From: Pseudomonas frederiksbergensis
Lineage (GTDB): Bacteria > Pseudomonadota > Gammaproteobacteria > Pseudomonadales > Pseudomonadaceae
Direction of reading: 5' to 3'
DNA: 64,000 nt
Assembly: GCF_003732275.1 (NCBI RefSeq)
Contig: NZ_MOBM01000038.1
Location: 124,001 to 188,000, forward strand
Shown: piece after piece, positions 9,241 through 18,725 of the stretch
How the letters are laid out: the number at the start of each line of letters is the position of its first letter
Position numbering within the stretch: the first letter of the stretch is position 1
Position numbers and translations under genes: made by a program
The notes under the pieces: model-generated
Told to the model about the DNA's origin: nothing
The model's database searches: none
What the model saw: the letters and a program-made list of their open reading frames with translations, nothing else

Positions 9241-10941
9241 TTACGCAAACGTAATTCCCGAAGCCGAGAGATTATCCAGACCCACGCCCACCAGCGTTAC
9301 GGCGTAATCGCCAATCTTGAGCACAGTGTCGTTGCCGGCCTGGGTCGCGTGTTGGGTGTAGTCATAGCCCTGCCCCGCGCCCTGGACGCCCATGAACACC
9401 AGTTTGTCGCTGCCCTGGTAGCCATTGATCGCATCGAAGCCGAAGGCGCCGCTGAACAGGAAGGTGTTGTTGCCGCTCCCCGAGGCATGCATCACGTCAT
9501 TGCCTGTACCAGCGACGAAGGTCACGTGGCTCTTGTCGCTGCGCAGCAGGTCGTCGCCGGCGTTGCCGAACAGCCAGTCACCGTCGACACTGGCCATCAG
9601 CGTGTTGCCGTAGGCGTCGCCGTTGAGCGAGTGGTTGTAATGGGTCAGTTCCGTGCCATTGAGCAAGCCATTGGCGGTGACGTTGTAGGTGATGTCCTTG
9701 CTGCCCCACCACGAACCCGATTCCTTGCTCACTAGCGCGCCGATGTCGCGGGTCATGCTGATGCCGCCGTAGGCATCGCGCACATACAGCGTGCCGTCGC
9801 CGTCATTGGCAAAGCTGAAGTTCTGCAACGGCTTCTGCAGCTCGAAGGTGTTGCTGCCCTTGCCACCCAGCAGCAGGTTGTAGCCACCGTCATCGCGGAA
9901 CCGGTCGTTACCATCACGGCCTTCGATGAAGTCATTGCCCGCGCCGCCCTTGAGCAAGTCATTGCTGTCGGTGCCGATAATGAACGTGCTGCCGGTGTGG
10001 GGCTCGCCGCTACGGCCCAGGTCCTCGACCCAGGTGCTGCCTCGAGACGATTCCGACAGGTTGGACACGATCAGCGTCGAGTCCTTGTCGGTGAGGTCGT
10101 AGAAGCGCGAGTCGATCACCCGGTTCAAGCCATCGGCATAGCCCAACGAACCGTGGGCCGACCAGTTCAGCGGGTTGAGGATGCTGAACGGCACCAGGTT
10201 CTGCGCGGTGGAGGCATATTGGTCATTGAAGTTGACGATGTTGTTGGTCGCCGAATCCTGATGACCGTCGTGCTTGCCCAGCGAGCCACTGCTGAAGGTG
10301 GTGCCGTCGAGCACTCGAAACACCGGATCATTCTCGTAGCCGATGTTCAGCACGTTGTTGCCGGTGGCGCTTTGGGTCGGCGAGGCGAAGGCAATGTAGT
10401 TGGCGTCCTTGAAGAAACCGCCCCAATTGTTCCCGCTCAACTCCGCCAGGCTGTTGACCCCTAATCCGCCGAGGCTATGCCCGCTGACCAATACGTCCTT
10501 GGCACTCAGGCCATGGGCGATGGCAAACGCGGCGACGTCCTTGAGCAAAGTGTCGAAGGCGTTTTTCGCGTAGTTCGTCGCGTAATCCACCGGGCCGACC
10601 GCGGCCAACAGATTGTTTTTCATGTCGCCGAAAGTGTCGCTGTAGCCCAGGCCACCGGTGCCACGGAAGGCGATACCGATGCCGATCAGCTTCCCTGCCC
10701 CGTCGTATTTACCGAGCACTTCGGCTTCGGCGCTGGTGAAGCCGTCCTTCTCGCCATAGAAGGTGCCTTGAGCGCCGACGTTGCCCTGATAGCCCAACGC
10801 GGCCGCGCCAATCGGCGCCCAAGCGGTCGCCGGCAGTGGCTGGCCGGTCGGCGTGTACGCATAGAGCGTCAAAGCGATCGCGTCGGAGTACAGCGCCTTG
10901 CCGGCCTCACTGCCGGCATTTTTGTAATCAAACAGTCCCAT
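9241..10941 (-). CDS. pueB: Family I.3 RTX lipase/polyurethanase (PueB type)
   Basis: 566 residues, the PueB length. It opens MGLFDYKNAG, closely like its neighbour, but lacks about 50 residues in the N-terminal lid region. The nucleophile serine is in LVSGHSLGGLG, the aspartate in IGYENDPVF, and the histidine in NWSAHGSLGYADG. The C-terminal half carries RTX repeats (GTDSNDLLKGGAGNDFIEGRDGND) and an uncleaved secretion signal, so export is via AprDEF. Paralogue of pueA. Only 23 bases separate it from the preceding autotransporter stop. Confidence 0.92.
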   Translation of the reverse strand: MGLFDYKNAGSEAGKALYSDAIALTLYAYTPTGQPLPATAWAPIGAAALGYQGNVGAQGTFYGEKDGFTSAEAEVLGKYDGAGKLIGIGIAFRGTGGLGYSDTFGDMKNNLLAAVGPVDYATNYAKNAFDTLLKDVAAFAIAHGLSAKDVLVSGHSLGGLGVNSLAELSGNNWGGFFKDANYIAFASPTQSATGNNVLNIGYENDPVFRVLDGTTFSSGSLGKHDGHQDSATNNIVNFNDQYASTAQNLVPFSILNPLNWSAHGSLGYADGLNRVIDSRFYDLTDKDSTLIVSNLSESSRGSTWVEDLGRSGEPHTGSTFIIGTDSNDLLKGGAGNDFIEGRDGNDRFRDDGGYNLLLGGKGSNTFELQKPLQNFSFANDGDGTLYVRDAYGGISMTRDIGALVSKESGSWWGSKDITYNVTANGLLNGTELTHYNHSLNGDAYGNTLMASVDGDWLFGNAGDDLLRSDKSHVTFVAGTGNDVMHASGSGNNTFLFSGAFGFDAINGYQGSDKLVFMGVQGAGQGYDYTQHATQAGNDTVLKIGDYAVTLVGVGLDNLSASGITFA

Positions 10942-10964
10942 CTTCTTGCTTCCTTAGCGTCAAA

Positions 10965-13900
10965 TCAGAACTGCCAGTCCAGGGTCAGGCCCACACCGTG
11001 GTCTTTTTCCCGGGAGCCGAGCAGCCCGTTGTAATCCAGGTTCAAACGGGTATCGCGGCCCAGCGCCAAGCCGGCACGGACACCGACCACTGCGGCATCA
11101 CGGTCCATGGACACGCTTTGCACGCTGAACACGGTGTTGCCGTTGACGAAGGCCAGGTGGTCTTCGGAACGGGTGTTGCTCAGGTTGTGCTGCCAACCGA
11201 GCGTGCCGGACAGTTCCAGCTGTTGCTGGTCGGACAATGCAATGGCTTTGCTCGCCCGCAGGCCAAGGGTCGAAAGCACCACGTCGCGGTTGTTTTCACC
11301 GCCCTTGAGTGCTGCGGCATCACCTTTTTCGCTGAAGCTTTCAGTGTTCAAATGCACGTAAGCCAAGTTAACGAACGGCTCCAGAGCGATCGGTTGCAGG
11401 TCCAGGCGATACGCCGCTTCGGTGAACAGTTGCGCGGAGGTCGCATCGCGTTTGGATTTCTGCTTGCCGCTGACGCCGTTAAATTGCAGGTCACGTTTGA
11501 CGTCGATGCGATGCCAGCTGTAGGCGCCACCGACGCTCAGGCGCAGCGCGTCGATTTCATGGCCCAGGTAGGCACCCAAGTGGTAGCTGTCGACCGAGGC
11601 CGACGAATGTGTGCCATCGCCCATGCTCAATGAACTGTCGCTATAACCGGTGACGAAACCCAGCCGCGTATCTTCAGTGATCAGGCCATCGACACCGGCC
11701 AGCAACCCGCCAATGGAGCTGTTGGAACTGGCGTTGTCATGCCCGCCATCGCTCTTGCCCCAGGCGCCGAGCACTTTGAGCCAGGCATTGCTGCGATCAT
11801 CGGTGGGTGCCGCCGCGTCGAACAGATCGTGTTCGCGCAGACGCTCGCCGACTGCATCTCGCAGGTAACGGCTGTCGTTGATCAGCAGCGTGCCGATTGC
11901 CGGATGAATCTCACCGGAGAGTTGCTGGAACGCTTGTTGCGCGACAGCGGCGGTCGGCGACAGCAGCAGGGTTTCGTAGAGCGGATTGCCTGCGCCCAAT
12001 TGTTCGGCGGCAGCGGCCACGGCGCGTTGGTTCGGGGTTTGGCCCACGCTGGTGAAGGACGTCGCGTTGCGCACCACAGCCAGTTGAATGCCGTTAGCCG
12101 CATAGTCGAGGGTGCCGCCGAGGAACAGGTAGTCCGGCACCACCGCACCGAAGCGCCCTTCGATCCCACCGGCCGCTTGCAGAATGTTGTACTGATTACC
12201 GAGCAGGGTTTTCGCTTCGCCGGTGGTCAGCAATGTCGGGCTGTTTTCCAGGGACAGGCTGACGGTTGCGCCCTCGATGATCGCCTTGCCGCCGGCAATG
12301 ATCTGGTCGCTGCTGGTGGGCGACAGTTCTACCGCGTAGGTCGAACCAGGCTCGAAGGTCACGTCGCCCGCCACTTGCAAGGTGCCGATGGAGTTGCCGG
12401 GCGCCACGGTACCGCCGCTTTTCGCGGTCAGCGCCGCAATGCTGCCGTTACCGCCGAGGATCCCGCTGTCATTGACGGTGACGGCTGAAAGCAGTGAACC
12501 GTTGATCGCCAACCGGCCCTGATTGACCAGGGTCGGGCCGGCGTAGGTGTTGGCGCCGGTCAGCACCAGCGTGCCGATGCCCTGCTTGGTCAGGCCGCCA
12601 TGACCGGAAATGTCGTTGCGCCAGACGTCGAGCCCGCAGTGCACGTCATTGCACACGCGCTCGGTGGGTTTGCCGGCGTCGATGATCGCGCCGATACCTG
12701 GCAAGTCCGCGACAAACTGGCTGGAGCCGTAGGCGCCTTCGATGCGAAATTCCTCGGGAATGTCCTGCTCGGTCACGAACATCGCCGGGCCATCGATGCC
12801 TTTGCGCAGGTTGATCATGCCCCAGCCGTACAGCGAGTCGACGCCGGGTGCGCCGAGGTCGGTGGCGGTGGTGCGCAGCACACTGGCGACTTGCGCGCCG
12901 GTCATGTACGGGAAGCGTTCCATCAACACCGCCACCGAGCCTGCAACGTGCGGCGCCGCCATGGAGGTGCCGTTGTAATTGGCGTAGCCGGTGGTCAGGT
13001 TGTCGGCATTGGTGCCGCTGATGATCGAGCTGTAGATCCGGCTGCCCGGCGCCGACACGCAGAAGCTCGCGGTGTAGCCGCAGCGCGACGAGAAGGTGCT
13101 GATGTTATAAGGATCGGAGCTGCTGGTGTCCGGATTCCTCTGCAACGCGGCGACGGTCATCCAGTTCGGCGCGATCTCCGGGACGAAGTAACCGAGGCCG
13201 GCGATGGCGTCCGGGTTGTTGAGGTTGTAGTCGTTGCCGGCGGCGAAGATCGTCACGATGCCACTGCGGGCCGCCGCGATGGCGCCGTCGTAGGCACCGC
13301 CGGGTTTGGTCCCCAGCAAAGTCTGGATCTCGTTGAATTGCAGTTGTGCGTCCTGCACGGTGAAGTGCGGGTACGCCGGGTCCCGACCACCCAGGTCGAA
13401 GCGATCAGTGATACCGATGCCCCAGCTGTTGTTGATGATCCGCGCGCCGCTGGCGATCAGGGCATCCCAACCGGCCTTGTACACCGCGCCGTCGTTGCCG
13501 CGAATGATGCCGTCTTCCGGGCCCGGGTCACCGTTGTCGGCGCTGATGATTTGCGCACCAAAGGCGACGCCGTGCATCGGCCCGCCATCGCGACTGCCCG
13601 CGGCGATCCCGCCGACGTGAGTGCCGTGGGCGCCGAGTTTGCCGTTGGAGCCCACCGAGGGCGAACCGTCATACAGAAAGGCGTCCCCGGCTTTGACCGG
13701 AATGTACGGGTCGGTGTATTCGCGGATGCCGCTGGTGACCAGCGTGATCACCTTATTGGCCCCGGAAAATTCCGGGTGCAAGGCGTAAACCGGTTGGTCG
13801 AAGATCCCCAGTTTCACGCCTTTGCCGGTGTAACCGGCGGCGTAGGCCTCCTGAGCATTGATCGCACCCAGGCCCCAGTCGGCGTTGAACTCCGTGCTGC

Positions 13901-14060
13901 GCCAGCTATCGGGATCGCCTGTCCGGCCGTTTTCCACGTAGGGCGCCGCGTGTGCGGTGCCCAGGGTGGCCAATGCGCAGAGCAAGGCGCGATTGAGGGT
14001 TTTTAAAGTAGTAAACGTGCTGCCCGACCGAGCGGGCGAATTGTTGTTTTCAGCTCTCAT
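10965..14060 (-). CDS. pspB: Subtilisin-type serine protease autotransporter (second of the pair)
   Basis: 1031 residues from the ATG at 14058-14060, with AAGGA ten bases upstream. Extended signal peptide (basic leader, hydrophobic ALLCALATLG, cleavage near AHA). The S8 triad is Asp88 (LGIFDQP), His145 (GAHGTHVGG) and Ser366 (NGTSMAAPHVAG), with oxyanion Asn in FAAGN at about 276. A PATR repeat (LVLTGANTYAGPTLVNQG) lies around 505-525, and the last ~270 residues are an autotransporter beta-barrel ending in DWQF. Passenger acts at the cell surface. Homologous along its length to the next gene. Symbol follows the psp/prt naming used in P. fluorescens; which copy is A or B is inferred from order. 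Confidence 0.85.
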   Translation of the reverse strand: MRAENNNSPARSGSTFTTLKTLNRALLCALATLGTAHAAPYVENGRTGDPDSWRSTEFNADWGLGAINAQEAYAAGYTGKGVKLGIFDQPVYALHPEFSGANKVITLVTSGIREYTDPYIPVKAGDAFLYDGSPSVGSNGKLGAHGTHVGGIAAGSRDGGPMHGVAFGAQIISADNGDPGPEDGIIRGNDGAVYKAGWDALIASGARIINNSWGIGITDRFDLGGRDPAYPHFTVQDAQLQFNEIQTLLGTKPGGAYDGAIAAARSGIVTIFAAGNDYNLNNPDAIAGLGYFVPEIAPNWMTVAALQRNPDTSSSDPYNISTFSSRCGYTASFCVSAPGSRIYSSIISGTNADNLTTGYANYNGTSMAAPHVAGSVAVLMERFPYMTGAQVASVLRTTATDLGAPGVDSLYGWGMINLRKGIDGPAMFVTEQDIPEEFRIEGAYGSSQFVADLPGIGAIIDAGKPTERVCNDVHCGLDVWRNDISGHGGLTKQGIGTLVLTGANTYAGPTLVNQGRLAINGSLLSAVTVNDSGILGGNGSIAALTAKSGGTVAPGNSIGTLQVAGDVTFEPGSTYAVELSPTSSDQIIAGGKAIIEGATVSLSLENSPTLLTTGEAKTLLGNQYNILQAAGGIEGRFGAVVPDYLFLGGTLDYAANGIQLAVVRNATSFTSVGQTPNQRAVAAAAEQLGAGNPLYETLLLSPTAAVAQQAFQQLSGEIHPAIGTLLINDSRYLRDAVGERLREHDLFDAAAPTDDRSNAWLKVLGAWGKSDGGHDNASSNSSIGGLLAGVDGLITEDTRLGFVTGYSDSSLSMGDGTHSSASVDSYHLGAYLGHEIDALRLSVGGAYSWHRIDVKRDLQFNGVSGKQKSKRDATSAQLFTEAAYRLDLQPIALEPFVNLAYVHLNTESFSEKGDAAALKGGENNRDVVLSTLGLRASKAIALSDQQQLELSGTLGWQHNLSNTRSEDHLAFVNGNTVFSVQSVSMDRDAAVVGVRAGLALGRDTRLNLDYNGLLGSREKDHGVGLTLDWQF

Positions 14061-14138
14061 CCAGCGACCATCCTTAGTTATGTTGCCAAAATCCTTGTGC
14101 CTCAAGGCCCACCCAATTCCTGTCAGTCAAGGCTCGGA

Positions 14139-14234
14139 ACCTGTGGGAGCGAGCCTGCTCGCGATAGCGTCGGGTCAGTCAATATTGATGCTGAATGTTC
14201 CGCCGTCATCGCGAGCAGGCTCGCTCCCACAGGT
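14139..14234. repeat. REPIN between the two autotransporter genes
   Basis: Perfect arms ACCTGTGGGAGCGAGCCTGC and the reverse complement ending CTCGCTCCCACAGGT, with the GGGTCAGTCAATATTGATG spacer. Nearly identical to the element at 2530. Placed inside a probable operon, it may stabilise or attenuate the mRNA between the two protease genes. Confidence 0.9.
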
Positions 14235-14277
14235 TTGCGCACCTTGACTAGGCATGAGGGCAATCCCTTCGCCGCCG

Positions 14278-17235
14278 TTAAAACTGCCAATTGAGACTCA
14301 GCCCGACGCCGTGGCTTTTCTCGCGGCTGGCCAGTTGGCCGGTGTAATCGAGGTTCAGCCGAACATCTCGGCTCAAGGCCAGGCTGGCATGGGCGCCCAC
14401 CAGCGCCGCATCGCGAACCAGTGGCGAGCTTTCCACCACGAACGGAGTGCCACCGCTGGCAAACGCCAGGTGTTCCTCGGAATCGGTGTTGCTCAGGTTG
14501 TGCTGCCAGCCAAGGCTGCCGCTCAGGTCCAGCTGTTGCTGACCGGACAGCCTCAGGGTTTTCAGAGCTCGCATGCCCAAGGTGCTGAGTACCGCGTCAC
14601 GCCGGTCGCCGCTGCTTTTGAGCGCTGCGGCGTCACCTTTTTCGGTGAAGCCCTCAGTGTCGAGGTGTACGTAAGCCAGGTTGGCGAACGGCTCCAAAGC
14701 CAGTGTTTGCAGGTTCAAGCGATAGGCCGCTTCGCCAAACACCTGGGTGGTCCCGGCATCGACTTTGGCTTTCTGTTTGGCGCTGACGTCGCCGTATTGC
14801 AGGTCACGTTTGACGTCGGCCCGATGCCAGCTGTAGGCGCCGCCGGCACTCAGACGCCAGGCGCCCATTTCGTGGCCGGCATAGGCGCCCAGGTGATAAC
14901 TGTCGACCTGCGCTGATGAATGAGTTCCGGAGCCCATGCTGACCGAGCTGTCGCTATAACCGGCGACCAGGCCCACACGGGTTTGGTCATCCACCGCACC
15001 ATCGACACCCGCCAGCAAACCGCCAATCGAGGTGGTGTAGCCGGCGGTGTCGTGGCTGTCATCGGTCTTGCCCCAAGCGCCCAACGCTTTGATCCAGCCG
15101 TTGCTTCGGGAACTGTTGGCGTCGTTGAGACGCTCACCGACCGCATCCCGCAGATAACGGCTGTCGTTGATCAGTACCGAGCCCAGCGCCGGGTAAATTT
15201 CTCCCGACAACTGCTGGAACGCCTGTTGCGCCGAACTTGCGGTGGGCGACAGCAGCAGGCTTTCGTAGACGGCGTTACCCGCGCCAAGCCCTTCCACTGC
15301 GGCGGCGACAGAACGCTGATTTGGGGTTTGCCCGACGCTGGCGAAGGTTGTGGCGTTGCGTTCAACGCTCAGCTGAATGCCGGTGGCGGCGTAATCAAGG
15401 CTGCCGCCGATGAACAGGTAGTTAGGCAGCACCGCGCCGAACTGGCCTTGAATACCGCCCGCCGCTTGCAGGATGTTGTACTGATTGCCCAGCAGGCTTT
15501 GCACTTGTTGGGTGCTGAGCAAGGTCGGGCTGTTTTCCAGCGACAGGCTCACGGTGGCGCCGCTGATCGTGGCCGTACCGCCCGCAATAATCTGGTCGCT
15601 GCTGGTGGGTGACAGTTCGACGGCATAGGTCGAACCCGGCGCAAACGTCACATCGCCGCTGACTTGCAACGTACCGATGGAATTACCGGGCGCCACGGTG
15701 CCGCCGGGATTGGCGGTCAAGGCAGCGATTCGTCCGTTACCGCCGAGGGTGCCACTGTCATTGACGGTGACCGCCGACGTCAGCGAGCCGTTCACCGCCA
15801 GCAACCCGCCGTTGACCGTAGTCGGGCCGCGATAAGTGTTGTCGCCAGTGAGCATCAACCGCCCGGCACCGGACTTGATCAGGCTGCCTTCGTAGACTCG
15901 GTTGGCGGCGGCGGAATCGCGAGCTGTGCCCACTGCGTAATCGGTCTGATCCTGCTGACTGGCGCCAGCCGGGACACCGTTCTCCCAGCCCTTGTCCTTC
16001 AACGTCTGTTGCCAGGCGCTGCGTTCGGCGGCGTCTTCGGCCTGACGCTGAATCAGCGCCTTGTCGGAAATGCCGTTGCTCCAGACATCGCTTTGCCCTG
16101 CCCCCAGATTGGCGTCGAACGCCCCGAGCAATTGCCCCGGCCCGCGCATCGCCCGTTCAAGGTTGGCCACCCCCCAACCGATGCGCGTGCTCGGTGCGTC
16201 GGTGACCGAACCGTCGAGCTGGGTCGCGGTGGTCAGCAGCACCTCAAGCGCCTGCTGATTGTTCATGTACGGATAGCGTTCCATCACCAGCGCCAGTGCT
16301 CCGGTGGCATGCGGCGCAGCCATGGAGGTGCCGGACTTGATCGCGTAACCGCCGCCGGGAATGGTGCTGTCGATCTTCGCGCCCGGTGTGGTGATGCACC
16401 AGTACTTGGCGATCCCGCACTGGTTGTATTTCTGCTGATTGCTTTGATCCAGCCCCGACACCGCCAGCCAGTGGCCTTCCAGGTCCGGCTGGAAATACGG
16501 CAAGGCTGAACGCACGCTGGCATTCGGGTAACCGCTGTTGCCGGCACTGAACACGTTGATCACGCCGCGGCGCGAAACGTCGGCGGCGGCATCGAGCCAG
16601 GTGCCTTTGTTCCAGTGCTGGGCGTAGGCGGCGTGCAGGTCGTCGAGGGTTCGGTAGCTGACATCCGGCGGCTGGCTGCCCCAGCTGTTGTTGATCGCGC
16701 GTACACCGACATCTGCCAGGGCGTTATAGACCGCTTTGAAATAGCGCGGGTCCGGATTGGGGCCGAACAGGAAGCTGTCGTTCTTGTTTGTGTTGCCAAC
16801 GTAGATTTGCGCGTTGTACGCCACGCCGTGCATGCCGCTGCCATCCCGGGAAGCGCCCATGGTGCCGGTGACGTGGGTGCCGTGGGAGTCGTTGTTGGTG
16901 TTGAGCGTGCCGTCGACATTGAACGCCGAGCCATCGACATAGCTGCCACTGGCGGTCACTGAGTGATAACGGTCGGCGGCAAATTCGGGATGGCTGGAAT
17001 CGAAACCGGAATCCAGCGCGCCAATTTTCACGCCCTTGCCGGTGATGCCGGCGGCATAGGCTTGATCGGCCTGCATGCGCGCCAGCCCCCAATCGCGCTG
17101 GAACTCTGCCGAGCGCCAACTGGCGGGATCGCCGGGTTTGCCGGTTTCCAGGTAAAGCGCCTGGGCTGGGCCTGGTACTGATGAAATCAAGAGCAATAGC
17201 GTGCCGACCGACATCGGCTTGATCTGTACGTCCAT
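14278..17235 (-). CDS. pspA: Subtilisin-type serine protease autotransporter (first of the pair)
   Basis: 986 residues from the ATG at 17233-17235, chosen because GAGAG lies 8 bases upstream; the ATG at 17241 is too close to it. Signal peptide with VGTLLLLISSV and cleavage near AQA. S8 triad: Asp75 (GALDSG), His118 (DSHGTHVTG), Ser304 (KSGTSMAAPH), oxyanion Asn in FSAGN (about 233). A linker, a PATR repeat (LMLTGDNTYRGPTTVNGG) and a C-terminal barrel ending LNWQF follow. The barrel is strongly similar to that of the neighbouring copy, pointing to tandem duplication. It follows aprF, as in known P. fluorescens loci. Confidence 0.85.
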   Translation of the reverse strand: MDVQIKPMSVGTLLLLISSVPGPAQALYLETGKPGDPASWRSAEFQRDWGLARMQADQAYAAGITGKGVKIGALDSGFDSSHPEFAADRYHSVTASGSYVDGSAFNVDGTLNTNNDSHGTHVTGTMGASRDGSGMHGVAYNAQIYVGNTNKNDSFLFGPNPDPRYFKAVYNALADVGVRAINNSWGSQPPDVSYRTLDDLHAAYAQHWNKGTWLDAAADVSRRGVINVFSAGNSGYPNASVRSALPYFQPDLEGHWLAVSGLDQSNQQKYNQCGIAKYWCITTPGAKIDSTIPGGGYAIKSGTSMAAPHATGALALVMERYPYMNNQQALEVLLTTATQLDGSVTDAPSTRIGWGVANLERAMRGPGQLLGAFDANLGAGQSDVWSNGISDKALIQRQAEDAAERSAWQQTLKDKGWENGVPAGASQQDQTDYAVGTARDSAAANRVYEGSLIKSGAGRLMLTGDNTYRGPTTVNGGLLAVNGSLTSAVTVNDSGTLGGNGRIAALTANPGGTVAPGNSIGTLQVSGDVTFAPGSTYAVELSPTSSDQIIAGGTATISGATVSLSLENSPTLLSTQQVQSLLGNQYNILQAAGGIQGQFGAVLPNYLFIGGSLDYAATGIQLSVERNATTFASVGQTPNQRSVAAAVEGLGAGNAVYESLLLSPTASSAQQAFQQLSGEIYPALGSVLINDSRYLRDAVGERLNDANSSRSNGWIKALGAWGKTDDSHDTAGYTTSIGGLLAGVDGAVDDQTRVGLVAGYSDSSVSMGSGTHSSAQVDSYHLGAYAGHEMGAWRLSAGGAYSWHRADVKRDLQYGDVSAKQKAKVDAGTTQVFGEAAYRLNLQTLALEPFANLAYVHLDTEGFTEKGDAAALKSSGDRRDAVLSTLGMRALKTLRLSGQQQLDLSGSLGWQHNLSNTDSEEHLAFASGGTPFVVESSPLVRDAALVGAHASLALSRDVRLNLDYTGQLASREKSHGVGLSLNWQF

Positions 17236-17264
17236 GTTCATGACTCTCGCTTTTTTTGTTTTTT

Positions 17265-17347
17265 GTAGGAGCTGCCGCAGGCTGCGATCTTTTAGCGTCA
17301 GCAAGACGCCGGAAGATCAAAAGATCGCAGCCTTCGGCAGCTCCTAC
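17265..17347. repeat. Long inverted repeat of the GTAGGAGCTGCCGCAGGCTGC family
   Basis: Arms begin GTAGGAGCTGCCGCAGGCTG, run into CGATCTTTT, and return as AAAAGATCGCAGCCTTCGGC AGCTCCTAC. This third REP-like family in the window sits exactly between the aprF stop and the pspA start. It could act as a partial terminator separating exporter from autotransporter expression. Confidence 0.8.
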
Positions 17348-18723
17348 GGGGATGTGCGATTTTCCATGTTCGGGCCCTGGCCGAAGGCCTCATCCACCTT
17401 GGCCAGGTCTTGCTCGTTCAAGGTTCCCGCGTAGTAGTGCAACTTGGTCCAGGCCATCAAATAGTCGTAACGCGCCTGGGCCAGATCCCGGCGGGTGGTG
17501 AACAGTTGTTGTTCTGCGTTCAGCGCATCGAGGTTGACCCGCTCACCGCCCAAAATGCTTTGTTTGGTCGAGACCACCAGCGCTTCCGCCGACGTCAACG
17601 CTTTCTGATAAGCCCGTAACTTGTTGATCCCCGACAAGCAGGCGCTGAACTGGCGGCGCAGCTGAATCAAGGTTTCCCGGGTCTTGCCGTCCAGCTCGTA
17701 CTCGGCCTGTTCCATGGTGCGGCTGGCCTGGCGGGTCGAGGCCGAGACCCCGCCACCGGCATACAGCGGCACATTGACTTCGATACCGATGGTGTTGGTG
17801 TCGTAGCGCTGGTTATAGGTGTTGCCGCTTTCCGATTCGTTCTGGCGCACCGAGGCGTAAGCGCTGACTTTTGGCAGGTGGCCAGCGCGATTGCGTTCGA
17901 CCTCGTAACGCGCCACTTCCACCGCCTGGCGCTGGGAGGCCAGGTTCGGGTTGTTGGCCACCGCCATCTCGTGCCAGGTGTCGTAATTGGCCGGTTGCAG
18001 GGTGAACGTCTGGAAGTTCTGATCCAGCGGCGTCAGGTCGCCGATGTCGATGGCTGGCACGCCAATCAGTGCGCCCAGCTCCCGCAAGGACGCATCCTGT
18101 TCATCGCGCGCCTCGATTTCCTCGGCGGTCGCCAGCTCGTAACGTGACTCGGCTTCGAGGATATCGGTGCGCGTACCCTCCCCTTGGCGGAACATCTGCT
18201 CGTTCTGCTGAAACTGCTGTTCGAAGGCTTTTTTCTTGGCCCGCGCGATGTCGATCTGGTCCTGAGCGAACAGCGCCTTGGTGTAATTTTCCAGCACGCG
18301 AACCAGCAGTTCCTGGCTCTTGCCACGAAAATTTTCGTCAGCGAACAGCGATTGCGCCACGCCTTTGCGGTACGCCGCGTAGGCCTCGTAGTCCAGCAGC
18401 GGCTGTTGCAGGGTCAAGGTCGAGCCGTAACTGCTGTAGTTGCGGTCCTCGGTGAAGTCTGGTCTCCCCTCATTAATTTGAGTGACCTTGGAGGTGTTAC
18501 GCCCCTTGTTGTAGTTGTAACCCAGTCTCGGCAGCAGCCCGGCGCGGCCGATGGCACGGTTTTCAAGGCCTGCATCGCGCTCCTTGATGGCGCCGAGGAA
18601 CACTGGATCATTGCGTAACGCTTGCTCATAAATGTCGAACGGCCCCATGGCCATCGCGCTGTTGCATGTCAGCAACGCCAGGGTCGCTGCGAGCAGGGAA
18701 AGCTTATTCATACAGCCGAACAT
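17344..18723 (-). CDS. aprF: TolC-family outer membrane channel of the protease exporter (AprF)
   Basis: 459 residues. Signal peptide (LSLLAATLALLTCNSAMA) then a TolC fold with two OEP repeats, starting PFDIYEQALRNDPVF and including long helices rich in Ala/Gln/Glu (AKKKAFEQQFQQNEQMFRQGEG; ESRYELATAEEIEARDEQD). It forms the outer-membrane tunnel of the AprD-AprE-AprF type I exporter. Starts 2 bases after the aprE stop; the first ATG overlaps a GAGGA site, and an in-frame ATG at 18711 begins a tidier signal peptide. The last bases of the gene overlap the inverted repeat listed separately. Confidence 0.92.
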   Translation of the reverse strand: MFGCMNKLSLLAATLALLTCNSAMAMGPFDIYEQALRNDPVFLGAIKERDAGLENRAIGRAGLLPRLGYNYNKGRNTSKVTQINEGRPDFTEDRNYSSYGSTLTLQQPLLDYEAYAAYRKGVAQSLFADENFRGKSQELLVRVLENYTKALFAQDQIDIARAKKKAFEQQFQQNEQMFRQGEGTRTDILEAESRYELATAEEIEARDEQDASLRELGALIGVPAIDIGDLTPLDQNFQTFTLQPANYDTWHEMAVANNPNLASQRQAVEVARYEVERNRAGHLPKVSAYASVRQNESESGNTYNQRYDTNTIGIEVNVPLYAGGGVSASTRQASRTMEQAEYELDGKTRETLIQLRRQFSACLSGINKLRAYQKALTSAEALVVSTKQSILGGERVNLDALNAEQQLFTTRRDLAQARYDYLMAWTKLHYYAGTLNEQDLAKVDEAFGQGPNMENRTSP

Positions 18724-18725
18724 CC

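Noticed and set aside
12600..14006. 468-codon plus-strand open frame
   Set aside because: Antisense to the autotransporter gene; Arg/Val/Ala/Asp-rich composition typical of a shadow of a GC-rich gene, no domain.
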